Positions 11,200 through 20,162 of a DNA stretch of 64,000 nt are shown here, one piece after another (the stretch's first letter is position 1; every line of letters starts with the position of its first letter). Made by a program: the position numbers and the translations under genes. Below the pieces are notes generated by a model, which saw nothing but the letters and a program-made list of their open reading frames with translations, did no database searches and was not told the DNA's origin. Origin of the DNA: a virus. The stretch lies in IMG/VR virus record IMGVR_UViG_3300046616_000314, positions 497,117-561,116 of that record; one strand, written 5' to 3'.

Positions 11200-11691
11200 T
11201 TAACTCAAGTAAATTCGTGCTTTCATGGCGTCTTCGACATATTGGAAGACAAACGAAGTATCTAGTTCGGCGAAAAGCCCTTCGCACCGATCCTTCAACC
11301 ATTGCAGGTTGGATTTATCATCGCGGATGCGCTTCTTCTTCATGACGCGATAGACCTTGTTATTTTCATCGCGTTCGAAGCCTGGGAAGCCCGCTTGTTC
11401 CAGAACCCTTGATTGACGCTTGTTAAGACGGCGCCATTCCCAGTAAGGCAAAAGATACTGGTTGGCGGTGTTCGCCGTGATTTCATACATCGTCATGTAA
11501 CGACTATCAGTCACGCGAGCATATGGGCGCCGCACCATTTCCGCGATCTTGAACGGGCGGTTTTGGGGACTGACCTGTTTCGTCTCACGTTCTGGCTGCA
11601 CCTGTTTAGGTGGCACGTATTCCACGTGTGGAAGCCAGTATTGAGGATCAGGAGAAACCATATCACCAACATTAATTGAAATTATAGTCAT
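11200..11691 (-). CDS. hypothetical protein
   Basis: 163 residues, basic in the middle (RRLNKRQSRVLEQ, KKKRIRDDK). The C-terminus VFQYVEDAMKARIYLS faintly echoes the end of the KLKW family (compare EEDMVKARLLL at 58.2 kb), but the central helix differs, so membership is uncertain. It is the only leftward gene between tyrS and the tube gene. No function recognised. Confidence 0.6.
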   Translation of the reverse strand: MTIISINVGDMVSPDPQYWLPHVEYVPPKQVQPERETKQVSPQNRPFKIAEMVRRPYARVTDSRYMTMYEITANTANQYLLPYWEWRRLNKRQSRVLEQAGFPGFERDENNKVYRVMKKKRIRDDKSNLQWLKDRCEGLFAELDTSFVFQYVEDAMKARIYLS

Positions 11692-11751
11692 ATATTAACG
11701 CAGGAATCCCACAAGTCAAGTATTAACTGAGACTATTACGAATTCTCCTAA

Positions 11752-11758
11752 ATAAATA
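11752..11758 (+). promoter_or_regulatory. T4-type late promoter box
   Basis: ATAAATA 38 bp before the tail tube gene. Confidence 0.7.
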
Positions 11759-11795
11759 CAGTAAGTGCCTTTTACAGGCTATTAAGGAGATATTC

Positions 11796-12380
11796 ATGGC
11801 TACGGTTTCCAATTTCGGAATTCCTAATGGCGGTGGCGGTGGTCGTGGCGGCTTCATCCATCCCAAGACAAAGCAGAAGTTCCGCGTCCGCGTGTTCAAT
11901 TTTGGACCGGTAGCCGGTGGTTTGGAACTGACGCAACAAGTTGAGACGGTTGATCGTCCCGGCGTTACTTTCGATTCGAACGAAGTTCACTCGTACAACT
12001 CACTGGCGTACTACGCTGGTAAGGCGAAGTGGGATTCGATCAACCTTGTTATCCGTGATGATATTTCTAACTCGGTAAACAAGTTGGTCGGACACCAGTT
12101 GCAGAAGCAAATGAATTTCTTCCAACAAACGTCGGCTGCTGCGGGTTCGAACTATAAGTTCCAAACCTTCATCGAAACCCTCGACGGTGGTAATGACACT
12201 GTGTACGAGCAATGGACTCTTGAAGGCTGCTTCCTAGAATCCGCTAAGTACGATCAGTTTGACTACAAGTCGAGCGATCACATGACCATCCAACTGAGCA
12301 TTCGTTACGATAACGCAACCCAATCTGACGGCTTGATGGACCTGAATCCTCAACTGGGCGTCGGACCTATGCAAATGTAA
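11796..12380 (+). CDS. gp19: tail tube protein (T4 gp19-like)
   Basis: 194 residues; builds the inner tail tube through which DNA passes. Features of the T4-like tube family: an N-terminal Gly-rich segment, KFRVRVFNFGPVAGGLELTQQVETVDRPG (given by its positions 28-56), and YEQWTLEGCFLESAKYD near 137. Length is slightly above T4 gp19 (163). RBS AAGGAG lies 6 bp before the ATG, and a late box lies upstream. It is followed by a second tube-fold protein. Confidence 0.85.
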   Translation: MATVSNFGIPNGGGGGRGGFIHPKTKQKFRVRVFNFGPVAGGLELTQQVETVDRPGVTFDSNEVHSYNSLAYYAGKAKWDSINLVIRDDISNSVNKLVGHQLQKQMNFFQQTSAAAGSNYKFQTFIETLDGGNDTVYEQWTLEGCFLESAKYDQFDYKSSDHMTIQLSIRYDNATQSDGLMDLNPQLGVGPMQM

Positions 12381-12395
12381 TGAGAGAATTGGTCT

Positions 12396-13715
12396 ATGGC
12401 TGATAATAGACTTATTCGCTCACCACGTCAGGCTTCAACGGTTTACGGGTTGGACGGTAATACCGTCCCCCGTAAGAAGTCGCTTTTTTATGTTCGTTTC
12501 CGACGTTCGTCAAACGGGCAAAATAGTAGTGAATGGCAACAAAATTTAGGTTTCATCGTAAAGTCGATTGATCGTCCTTCGGTGCAACCTAATATTGAGG
12601 AGCTAAATCAATACAATAAGCGTCGTCAAGTCACGACAGGGTTTAAGCTACAAGCTATCCGCATGTCTCTATATGATACTGCGGATAGCCTTGTCATGCG
12701 TATGTGGGATGAATATACCCGCTGGTATTTTGGTGACTTCAACCAAGAAGATGACCGTTATTTCAAGTATGACGTTACGTCTGATGAAATGCTGAACAAC
12801 AACGGCGCCGGTTTCGGTTACGTACCTCGTTCGGGATTAGCAGACGAATTGGATTTGAATTCACAATTTTTCTTTGATGCAATCGAAGTCTACCAAGTCT
12901 TCGGTGGATATTTCACGCAATTTGACTTGATCCATCCTAAGATTTCGACTTTCGATCCCGATGATTTCGACTTCGAAAACACCACGCCTTCTACTATTCA
13001 GATGACTTTGAATTATGAGGCTATCAATTATCGCAACAGCGGCGCCCCTCTACCGATCAGTTCTAACGAACAAATCAGTGCAGCTTTCAATCAACAGTTT
13101 GATGGCAACACAATTGATACCGGTGATATTCCATCGAACAAACTGACACGTTTCAGTCAACCGGCTAGTCCGCCTAATTCTTCTTCTATTTTCGCGGATT
13201 TGTCAGGCTCCACAAACATTGGTTCGATCATGCGCAAGACATCATCGACCGTGGGTAGCGGCGTCCTGGGGGTGTTTGGGAACTATGACTTCGGAGCCCT
13301 CGCCACCGGAGTCGCTAACAATCTCGCGGGTAGCAATGATCCGAAGACTCGTAGCCTCGCGGTTGATGTCGCATACCTCGCTAAGGGTAGTCGTACGCTT
13401 GCTACGGCGTTGAATGTTGGCAAGACACTCAATCCCGCCGGTATTTCTGGCGTGAATGTAGCGGCTGGTTCTGCTGCATTGACTGCGGCTGGATCGACTA
13501 AAAACAACGCTTATGCCAACAAATATGTAAACAGTCAGCTTTTGAGTGGCGTGATTTCTTCCGCGATTATTGGCGGAAAAGATTCCAAATCACAAATTCT
13601 TTCTCAGGCGTCTTCGCTAGCTAGTAGTTCTGGGCTTGCTTTGAATTCACAAAGCATCGGAATTATTAATTCATTGCGCCCCGTTATTAGCCAGATTGGC
13701 TTCAACAAAGGATAA
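12396..13715 (+). CDS. baseplate tube-like protein
   Basis: 439 residues. The first ~230 resemble the tube fold of the preceding gene (FIVKSIDRPSVQPNIEELNQYN, IQMTLNYEAINYR), while the last ~200 are Ser/Ala/Gly-rich with long weakly hydrophobic helices. This fits a baseplate protein that starts or caps tube growth, such as T4 gp54 or gp48, but I cannot tell which. It lies 15 bp after the tube gene and 1 bp before the head-completion gene, in a virion operon. Confidence 0.6.
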   Translation: MADNRLIRSPRQASTVYGLDGNTVPRKKSLFYVRFRRSSNGQNSSEWQQNLGFIVKSIDRPSVQPNIEELNQYNKRRQVTTGFKLQAIRMSLYDTADSLVMRMWDEYTRWYFGDFNQEDDRYFKYDVTSDEMLNNNGAGFGYVPRSGLADELDLNSQFFFDAIEVYQVFGGYFTQFDLIHPKISTFDPDDFDFENTTPSTIQMTLNYEAINYRNSGAPLPISSNEQISAAFNQQFDGNTIDTGDIPSNKLTRFSQPASPPNSSSIFADLSGSTNIGSIMRKTSSTVGSGVLGVFGNYDFGALATGVANNLAGSNDPKTRSLAVDVAYLAKGSRTLATALNVGKTLNPAGISGVNVAAGSAALTAAGSTKNNAYANKYVNSQLLSGVISSAIIGGKDSKSQILSQASSLASSSGLALNSQSIGIINSLRPVISQIGFNKG

Positions 13716-13716
13716 T

Positions 13717-14169
13717 ATGCTCGGAAAGAGAACCGCGCACGGAATATTCGTGCCCAAGAACCCACAAAAATATCGCGGAACCAACGCGGATAATATAACC
13801 TATCGTTCTAGCTGGGAACACACATTCATGAATATGTGTGATGCTCATCCTAATATTGTTCAATGGTCGTCGGAATGTATCTCTGTACCCTATCGTAACC
13901 CTCTAACCGGGCGATGGAGCATGTACGTTCCCGATTTCTTGATTGTATATATAGATAAGAAAGGTCAGCACCATTCGGAAATGATCGAGATCAAGCCCTT
14001 GAAAGAGACCCCTCTTTTTGAAGGTAAGGTTGGAAAGCAAGTAAAAATTTCACAGGCTATCAATCAAGCCAAGTGGACTGCCGCTCTCCAATTCTGCGTT
14101 AAGCGCGGGATCAAGTTCCGGGTTATGACAGAGAACGATTTGTTCGGATATAAGAGAAAAACTAAATGA
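13717..14169 (+). CDS. gp4: head completion protein (T4 gp4-like)
   Basis: 150 residues. The order NITYRSSWEHTFMNMCD, VPDFLIVYIDKKG, EMIEIKPLKE and NQAKWTAALQFC matches the T4 gp4 head-completion family, which has a nuclease-like fold (E..PDF..ExK) and acts after DNA packaging before tail joining. The ATG at 13717 is preceded by AAAGGA and lies 1 bp after the previous stop; an upstream in-frame start inside that gene is rejected. Confidence 0.75.
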   Translation: MLGKRTAHGIFVPKNPQKYRGTNADNITYRSSWEHTFMNMCDAHPNIVQWSSECISVPYRNPLTGRWSMYVPDFLIVYIDKKGQHHSEMIEIKPLKETPLFEGKVGKQVKISQAINQAKWTAALQFCVKRGIKFRVMTENDLFGYKRKTK

Positions 14170-14690
14170 CACAAGGTATTATCAACACACTGAATCTTCC
14201 TAACATGGATGAGCTTTTCGCCGAAGGCGCGGAGAACGCGGAAAACCATGTCGAAATTGAAGATGATGTTGAGACCGAAACCGAATCTTCGGATGGTGAT
14301 GCACTAGTTCTTCAAAAAGCCCAAGAAGTTTTGGGTTTGATGAACGGAAAAGAGCATGGACAAAAGACTAACGAAATCCATGACCAAACACTGAAGCACG
14401 CACAAGAAATCGTTGATCTTTCGTTCAACGTTGATCAACGTTCGCAACGCGGGCTTCTAGAAGTTGCGGCTTCTTTCTATAAGAATGCCCTGGACGCAGC
14501 CAATTCCAAGCGTGATGCCGAATTGAAAGCCATGAAGCTTGCGCTAGAGAAGCGCAAACTTGACATGGAAGAACATCGCATGAAGGCGGAACTTGGTGAC
14601 AAATCGCTCGCTACGGAAGGTGTCATCGTGGAAAACCGCAACGACATCATCCGTAAGCTGATCGAAATGCGGAACCAAGCAAAACCTTAA
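14166..14690 (+). CDS. gp16: probable terminase small subunit (T4 gp16-like)
   Basis: 174 residues: an acidic N-terminus (EIEDDVETETESSDGD) and a long helical core (about 60-150: EIVDLSFNVDQRSQRGLL, AASFYKNALDAANSKRD, LKAMKLALEKRKLDM). This arrangement resembles T4-type gp16, the DNA-recognition partner of the packaging motor. The start overlaps the stop of the gp4-like gene by 4 bp. The large subunit lies separately at 26.1 kb. The match is by pattern, so moderate. Confidence 0.5.
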   Translation: MTQGIINTLNLPNMDELFAEGAENAENHVEIEDDVETETESSDGDALVLQKAQEVLGLMNGKEHGQKTNEIHDQTLKHAQEIVDLSFNVDQRSQRGLLEVAASFYKNALDAANSKRDAELKAMKLALEKRKLDMEEHRMKAELGDKSLATEGVIVENRNDIIRKLIEMRNQAKP

Positions 14691-15346
14691 AGGCGGTTTT
14701 TCATCTTTTGCATGATGACGAGCGATTCCCAATCGCATTCGAACATAGTCAATTCGTATGCATACCCGTTAGTACCACGCGATCCGCCCGTTCCTGAAAA
14801 AAGCCCGGTGTTGTTCAAGATGTCACTTCCACTAGCGGAATCGTGATATCCAGCACCTTCGGGTTTCCGAATGACGAAACTGATTCTACCAGACCAACCA
14901 AGTAGTTTTTCGGCGCCACTTGGATTATTGTTATCACGCCTCAGTGGACGCCCCAAACGCAAAGGGCGAGCCCAATAAGTAGTCTGATATCCGTAATGAA
15001 TATCCGAGATTTCGAAATTCGTGATCTTGGTTTTGCGTACAAATTCGCGCCGTTTTTGTTGGCTCTTGGTCAGCTTCCCCTTCGGGGTGCCATACCGGAA
15101 TTCTTCATTGGCTAGATAGTTCTCCATGATGACATGAGAATTATCTTCCATCCACTTACAGATTTCCGTGAACGACCCACACCCGCGCAGTTCGTCCATT
15201 TTCTCGTCAAGTGCCCTGCGAATGCTCGCAATACGCTCATCGTAGCGACGCTTCCAATAGCGATCACAGGAATATCGCGCATACTCTTCGCGAGTGGCGA
15301 AAAATTCCTGAGTTTTAGGGCAACGATACGCAGTGACACGCGGCAT
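14687..15346 (-). CDS. hypothetical protein
   Basis: 219 residues. The N-terminus (YRCPKTQEFFATREEYARYSC) could hold a small zinc site, followed by a basic helical stretch and a Gly/Ser-rich C-terminal half. No family recognised. It is leftward between two rightward virion operons and overlaps the end of the gp16-like gene by 4 bp tail to tail. Confidence 0.6.
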   Translation of the reverse strand: MPRVTAYRCPKTQEFFATREEYARYSCDRYWKRRYDERIASIRRALDEKMDELRGCGSFTEICKWMEDNSHVIMENYLANEEFRYGTPKGKLTKSQQKRREFVRKTKITNFEISDIHYGYQTTYWARPLRLGRPLRRDNNNPSGAEKLLGWSGRISFVIRKPEGAGYHDSASGSDILNNTGLFSGTGGSRGTNGYAYELTMFECDWESLVIMQKMKNRL

Positions 15347-15404
15347 AGGAAATCCTCATTAATATGGGTGCAATCTAGCAAAACATATTGAAAAGTCAAG
15401 TCGA

Positions 15405-15411
15405 ATAAATA
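15405..15411 (+). promoter_or_regulatory. T4-type late promoter box
   Basis: ATAAATA 29 bp before the 15440 gene. Confidence 0.7.
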
Positions 15412-15439
15412 TAAGATAGTTTTTAGGAACGCCATAATC

Positions 15440-16219
15440 ATGTCTATTAAGAAGTATCTCGCCGAGGGCGAAAAGCACTACCAATATCGTTTGAAGACGG
15501 TTATGAAGTTGGACGACGACGCAATGGATCGCGTCGAACGTGTTCTGTTGAAGCACCTTCCGGTGGACATTAGCCGTCCTAAGAAGATGATGTTCCAAGC
15601 CCGTCCTCTAGATTTCACCAACGTCGAAAACGCTGAAATTTATTTCGTGGATTTCACCCTAGAGCTTCCCGCTTCTCCTAACGTTTTGGAGAGCGAAATT
15701 CGTATCGCTCTGAAAGCACCGGCTCCCTATGTCATCGTTCGTGGTTTCAATGACCCGACCGCTCTTGAGCAAAACTTGCTGGACGCAGAAGGCGCCATGG
15801 CAATCGCTGCTGCAAAAGAAGGTATGACCCCTGGCGCCCTGATGGACGAAGGTAATTACGCTGATGGTGATGAACCGGAAACTCCGTTGTACGGCGATGC
15901 ATACAACGCAAAACTAAAAGACTATCTGCGTACGATCCAAAAAGATGATCCGACCAACAAGAAGATCGATGCTCCGAATGCTCTCTTCAAGTGGATGGAT
16001 ATGCCCAAGGATGGTGCCGATGACAACATGGCGTTCAACAACGGCATCAAAGACGCCCCTGGTCTCGGTAAGGCTGGCACAAAAGAAAAGCCGGTTGAAA
16101 CTTCGCCGGAAGGAAATCTTGACGATACACAGAAGCGTTACAAGCGTCTCTACGGTAAGGATGGTACTCGCGTAGCATTGACCCGTACTAGTGATGAAGT
16201 TCGCAAGGGTGGCAACTAA
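15440..16219 (+). CDS. hypothetical, probable virion-associated protein
   Basis: 259 residues. A folded N-terminal half (about 1-110, with YFVDFTLELPASPN) and an extended, acidic and polar C-terminal half ending TRTSDEVRKGGN. It has its own late promoter and is coupled (TAATG) to the next gene, which favours a structural or assembly role. No family recognised. Confidence 0.65.
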   Translation: MSIKKYLAEGEKHYQYRLKTVMKLDDDAMDRVERVLLKHLPVDISRPKKMMFQARPLDFTNVENAEIYFVDFTLELPASPNVLESEIRIALKAPAPYVIVRGFNDPTALEQNLLDAEGAMAIAAAKEGMTPGALMDEGNYADGDEPETPLYGDAYNAKLKDYLRTIQKDDPTNKKIDAPNALFKWMDMPKDGADDNMAFNNGIKDAPGLGKAGTKEKPVETSPEGNLDDTQKRYKRLYGKDGTRVALTRTSDEVRKGGN

Positions 16220-17046
16220 TGGCTGATATGCGCTCTCTTCTGCGGATTGTCGAAGGTTGGGAAAAAACCAAGACGAATATGCCGCAACGAATGACATCGG
16301 GACGGTATTCGGACAACCCGATGAAGGATGCTGCTGGTCAGGAATTCCGTAACACGTCACCGCGTTATGCAGATAACCCATTGAAAGAAGACAACGAATT
16401 TCCTCAATACCCCCAAGAAACATTGGACACGCTTCGTGGTCTATTGAATTCCATTGGTGTTGAAGATGATCGTATTGCCCGTGGTGTTGAATTGCAGCCT
16501 TCGGGTTATGCGAAGATCGCGGGAACCATGGGTATTCATCAAAAAGATGTCGTTCGTATGATCGCATTCTTGCGTACCGATCTCCAAGACGATGAAGAAC
16601 AATTGGACGAATCCGAAGACCCGCGTTTTACCTATGAAAAAGACATCATCGGAAACGTAACGGTTCGTGACACCATCACCGGTAAAGAAGAATATATCCA
16701 AGGCGAGCCCGCTTCACAGTTGCTCAATCGTTTGAAGTCAGGTACAGATGAGCAACAATTGCTTAGCTTGTATTTCAAGGATGAGCCTCACGAACTGCAT
16801 GAGGATGACAATTTGTTTAGCCCGTCTGATGACAATTTTGAAGACGAAATCAACAGCAAAAGCGGTTCATACAATTTCCCCTGGAACATTGGTGACGAAC
16901 ATGGCACGGCTACGGCGACCTATACCGATGATGGAAAGATCAAGGTAGTCAGCCTACGTGACGAAGAGGGTCATGAGCTTCAGATGGACCCGGCTATCAA
17001 AGACCAAATTCTTCAACAAGCTATTTCGTTTATTTCAGAGGTATAA
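16219..17046 (+). CDS. hypothetical, probable virion-associated protein
   Basis: 275 residues, acidic. The N-terminus has two similar short segments, RYSDNPMKDA and RYADNPLKED (about 28 and 48), an internal repeat. Overlaps the previous stop (TAATG). No enzyme motif. Probably late and virion-associated from its operon only. Confidence 0.6.
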   Translation: MADMRSLLRIVEGWEKTKTNMPQRMTSGRYSDNPMKDAAGQEFRNTSPRYADNPLKEDNEFPQYPQETLDTLRGLLNSIGVEDDRIARGVELQPSGYAKIAGTMGIHQKDVVRMIAFLRTDLQDDEEQLDESEDPRFTYEKDIIGNVTVRDTITGKEEYIQGEPASQLLNRLKSGTDEQQLLSLYFKDEPHELHEDDNLFSPSDDNFEDEINSKSGSYNFPWNIGDEHGTATATYTDDGKIKVVSLRDEEGHELQMDPAIKDQILQQAISFISEV

Positions 17047-17047
17047 T

Positions 17048-18031
17048 ATGTATATCAAGGAATTGTTTGAAGACGTTACGCCTTCTGATAACGAATCAAT
17101 TCTTTATCACGGCATGAGCTTTACTCGTGCAGTCGGTGCGATGATGGACAATTCCATTCATGGTCCTTCTGGTGGAGTGACTATGTTTACGGATATGTCG
17201 GCTGCTAAAAAGCAAGCTCGCGAATCGGTAAAAGACCCCAAAAATCTGTATGGTGCGATTGGTGCCATTTCAGCCAAGGTCGAAAACGAACTTCCTCCGG
17301 TTGGTGTTGTTTTCGAATTGAATGGCTATCGTTTGACCAAGGGATATCATATCCAACCGTTGAACGTCGGTTTCTCGGGCACATACCGGGTCGATGGTGA
17401 GATTCACGAACTGCGTCAATTCATTGAACACTTGGAATATCCCAAGACTGTTGCTCGTGCCTATATCGAACGTCTGGTGCAAGCCGCTGCTGAATTGGGT
17501 GATGATTACGTTGCTCAACGTTTTGTTGCGACCGCAAAAGATTTCATCGGCTCGATCAGCGAAGCATACGATCCCGAAAAAGAAAAAGTTCATTTCGACG
17601 CCTTGGATCGTACTGGTTTCTATGGTGCGCAAGGTGCAGGCTGCATTATCCTAGCAAAAGACACTGGTCGTTTGCTGTTTAATCACCGAAGCAATATGGT
17701 TGAACAACCGGGCACTTGGGGTAACTGGGGTGGAGCAATTGATCCTAATGAAGACCCCGCCGTTGCAGCGCGCCGCGAAGTTCAAGAAGAAGCTGAATAC
17801 CACGGTCCTCTAGAACTATTCCCGTTGTTGGTGTTTACAAAGGGTACGTTCCGCTATTCGAATTTCCTCGCTGTCGTAGCTTCAGAATTTGAACCGCAAT
17901 TGGATTGGGAAAGCCAAGGATATCGTTGGTGTGACTTCGGTGATTTCCCTGAACCGCTGCACTTCGGCATGGTTTCATTGTTCAACGACCCGGCGAGCGT
18001 CGCAACGATCAAATCGCACCTGAAAAAATAG
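17048..18031 (+). CDS. Nudix hydrolase with ART-like N-terminal region
   Basis: 327 residues. The C-terminal domain has a Nudix box from about 226 to 251 (GGAIDPNEDPAVAARREVQEEAEY): the G-x5-E-x7-RE-U-x-EE core is present, though the usual Gly after EE is Glu. Nudix enzymes hydrolyse nucleoside diphosphates linked to X, such as ADP-ribose or NAD. The first ~130 residues begin near LYHGMSF, like the Y-H-G strand of ADP-ribosyl- or RNA 2'-phosphotransferases. The fusion of these two is suggestive but the N-terminal call is weak. The ATG at 17048 lies 1 bp after the upstream stop; a longer in-frame start inside that gene is rejected. Confidence 0.7.
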   Translation: MYIKELFEDVTPSDNESILYHGMSFTRAVGAMMDNSIHGPSGGVTMFTDMSAAKKQARESVKDPKNLYGAIGAISAKVENELPPVGVVFELNGYRLTKGYHIQPLNVGFSGTYRVDGEIHELRQFIEHLEYPKTVARAYIERLVQAAAELGDDYVAQRFVATAKDFIGSISEAYDPEKEKVHFDALDRTGFYGAQGAGCIILAKDTGRLLFNHRSNMVEQPGTWGNWGGAIDPNEDPAVAARREVQEEAEYHGPLELFPLLVFTKGTFRYSNFLAVVASEFEPQLDWESQGYRWCDFGDFPEPLHFGMVSLFNDPASVATIKSHLKK

Positions 18032-18055
18032 TAGCATTTAAAATTTAAATTTCGT

Positions 18056-18092
18056 ATAGGGCGCCCCTGAGTAATTTCTTGAGGCGCCCTAT
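18056..18092 (+). promoter_or_regulatory. 10-bp hairpin covering start codon and RBS
   Basis: Arms 18056-18065 and 18083-18092 are perfectly complementary over 10 bp. The 3' arm contains the Gs of the GAGG ribosome site (18081-18084) and the first two bases of the ATG at 18091. It should block translation on read-through RNA from upstream, as in T4 genes e and soc. No T-run follows, so it is not a standard terminator. Confidence 0.6.
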
Positions 18093-18396
18093 GACTGTTA
18101 CCCTGGCTCAAAGCGAATTGGCAAAGACCGTGCCTTGCGGGCATTGTGAAGCTAAGGCAGGGCATTCATGTGTTGATTGGCGAAAGAAGCCGATCCGTTA
18201 CTCGCATTCGTCGCGCGTTCTCCAAGCACAAAAGCAAGACGTATCCAAAGATGAATGGACGCCTCAACCTACTCTAAATAATTTTGCTGGCGATATTGAT
18301 ACGCTGGTATCTCGTCTGATGGAATTGAAGGCGAAGGGCTTTCAAAACGTTGCCGTTCAAGGCGGTTATTACACCGCTCTGGTTTCCGCAAACTGA
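18091..18396 (+). CDS. small zinc-binding protein
   Basis: 101 residues. PCGHCEAKAGHSCVDW followed by YSHSSRVLQAQ fits a C-x2-C-x7-C...H zinc finger seen in small phage and actinobacterial proteins (PCxxCxAxxGxxC...HxxR). The rest is a helical C-terminal tail. The ATG at 18091 has GAGG 6 bp upstream and is preferred over a TTG at 18079. Its start lies in the hairpin at 18056-18092. Role unknown; nucleic-acid binding is plausible. Confidence 0.65.
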   Translation: MTVTLAQSELAKTVPCGHCEAKAGHSCVDWRKKPIRYSHSSRVLQAQKQDVSKDEWTPQPTLNNFAGDIDTLVSRLMELKAKGFQNVAVQGGYYTALVSAN

Positions 18397-18461
18397 CCAA
18401 AATTTTCATGGAATTTGGTGGTTTCGTGTGCTAACGTCACCGTCTGGTTTGGGATTCCAAA

Positions 18462-18842
18462 ATGTCTGATATTGAAAACGCTCGCGGTACAACTTTCCTT
18501 AATGAAATGGGTGACATCGAAATCACCTGGGAACCCGCGCAAGATGCAGCCATGCGCGAGATCATCGAAAAGAAAATGAGCGAAGGTGTTCGCTTTATGA
18601 TTCTTGCCCCGATTTTGGGTACGTTCCTGAAAGCCAAGCGTCGCATCAAATCGGTTGACGAACTTCAGACGCTAAGCATCCGTGTCAAGGACCCGGATAT
18701 TGAAGCCCTGTTCAAGGCTGGCAAGGTGTCTCTTGAACGCGCTGAAAACACCGGGACGATCAACCCGGTTGGCTACGCGAAGACTGCGGATGATGCCGTT
18801 AAAAACCGCACTGTGGCTGTCAAAGCCTATCAAGGTGGCTGA
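18462..18842 (+). CDS. hypothetical protein
   Basis: 126 residues. One moderately hydrophobic segment (RFMILAPILGTFLKAK, about 44-59) within an otherwise charged protein. No family recognised. Coupled by one-base overlap (TGATG) to the 18842 gene, so the two probably act together. Confidence 0.65.
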   Translation: MSDIENARGTTFLNEMGDIEITWEPAQDAAMREIIEKKMSEGVRFMILAPILGTFLKAKRRIKSVDELQTLSIRVKDPDIEALFKAGKVSLERAENTGTINPVGYAKTADDAVKNRTVAVKAYQGG

Positions 18843-20098
18843 TGCCCGCTCCTGATGTTGCTTATTTTCTAGATTGTTCGGTGCAATGCGGACATATGGG
18901 TGGTGATACCTATCACTACTTTATGAACGTGTGTCCTGACACCAACGAGATTCTAGACAATTACGACAAACTGGAACGCCCGCCGGGCGAACGCCATATG
19001 CATACCCTATTGGATATGGGTCTCTATCATGAAGACCTGTATCTGAATTGGCGGCATCACAACCGCCAAGACTCTGTAATCGCATCCTTCAATGGAATGC
19101 GCCCCGTTTCCTATACCATTAAGGAACTGGGTTTGACTGCGGTCAACGAACTATACTCGCTAGGTAAAGAGAACCTAGATCGCCCCGGTATGGAACACTT
19201 GCAAGCCAAATACAAATTTGAAACTTGTATTGCTTTGCAGCGTCGATCCATTGCACGCTCGCACGCGGATATGTCGCAACTTTCTACGACAGAAATTCGG
19301 GCGATCCGATTGGATTCCGATGCCCGTGAACGTCAGCAAATGATCGCTGCGCAAGAAGCGCGCAATCAGTATATCAATCCCAATGCACTTCCTGCCCTTC
19401 CCGATGAGGAATGGAATGACGGGCGATGGACACCCACGCCGAAACTAACCGGACCTGAACTGGTTCGTGCTCAACGTTTGCTCCAAGATAAAAACCGGCG
19501 CGTTGTCAAACGAAGCATTAAATTTTTTGAAAAGCTGGTTGGTTCAACGACTGCCCGATTGCTGATTTCTGGCGACAGAATTCGTATTGAGGGTAAGCAT
19601 GGCGTTTATGAAATCAAGAAATCTGGCACGCTGACTGCCGCCCACGGTGCAGCGCGATTGTCTGTGTTCACAAAGAAAAATGATCTGCATCTTTGTGACG
19701 TGTGCATTTACACACCTAATGTTCCGATGCTTGATCACGTCGCCGCGATGATTATGGATATACAGTGCGGCAACGAAGAACAAATTCTATCAATCGGCAA
19801 TCCTTACAACGTGTCGGTACATGCGCGCGAACAGGATTGGCTCGTTCCATTTTTGCCAAAACAAACCCTTGGTGTGAACGGAATTATTTTTGCGGACCAT
19901 ATTACCGCTGGAATGATAACCGGAAATCAAATGCTTGCGTATGGTCCTCGTGAGCTTGAAGACCCGAAAGCCATCGCAGAGCGGGTCCGTATCCAAACAC
20001 TTCTCCGAAAGAGTGTTAGTAAATATTTGTACAACGAACTGATTGATGATTTCGCCGATAGTTATCGCAAAGTCATGGCGTACGCCGAACCATATTAG
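18842..20098 (+). CDS. hypothetical protein
   Basis: 418 residues, His-, Asp- and Arg-rich, with no signal peptide or membrane segment. A compact C-terminal part holds strands such as RIRIEGKHGVYEIKKSG. No catalytic motif was recognised with confidence. It begins at the overlapped stop of the previous gene. Length and codon use look like a genuine gene. Confidence 0.65.
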   Translation: MPAPDVAYFLDCSVQCGHMGGDTYHYFMNVCPDTNEILDNYDKLERPPGERHMHTLLDMGLYHEDLYLNWRHHNRQDSVIASFNGMRPVSYTIKELGLTAVNELYSLGKENLDRPGMEHLQAKYKFETCIALQRRSIARSHADMSQLSTTEIRAIRLDSDARERQQMIAAQEARNQYINPNALPALPDEEWNDGRWTPTPKLTGPELVRAQRLLQDKNRRVVKRSIKFFEKLVGSTTARLLISGDRIRIEGKHGVYEIKKSGTLTAAHGAARLSVFTKKNDLHLCDVCIYTPNVPMLDHVAAMIMDIQCGNEEQILSIGNPYNVSVHAREQDWLVPFLPKQTLGVNGIIFADHITAGMITGNQMLAYGPRELEDPKAIAERVRIQTLLRKSVSKYLYNELIDDFADSYRKVMAYAEPY

Positions 20099-20101
20099 TG
20101 C

Positions 20102-20129
20102 TTGACAAATTTCGTAGCACGTATAGATT
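20102..20129 (+). promoter_or_regulatory. sigma70-like promoter
   Basis: TTGACA at 20102-20107, 16 bp spacer, TAGATT at 20124-20129. It drives the 20163 gene, probably including the TPM-like and LemA genes. Confidence 0.6.
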
Positions 20130-20162
20130 ACCGATATTCTTTGATGGTTTCGGGAGATATGC

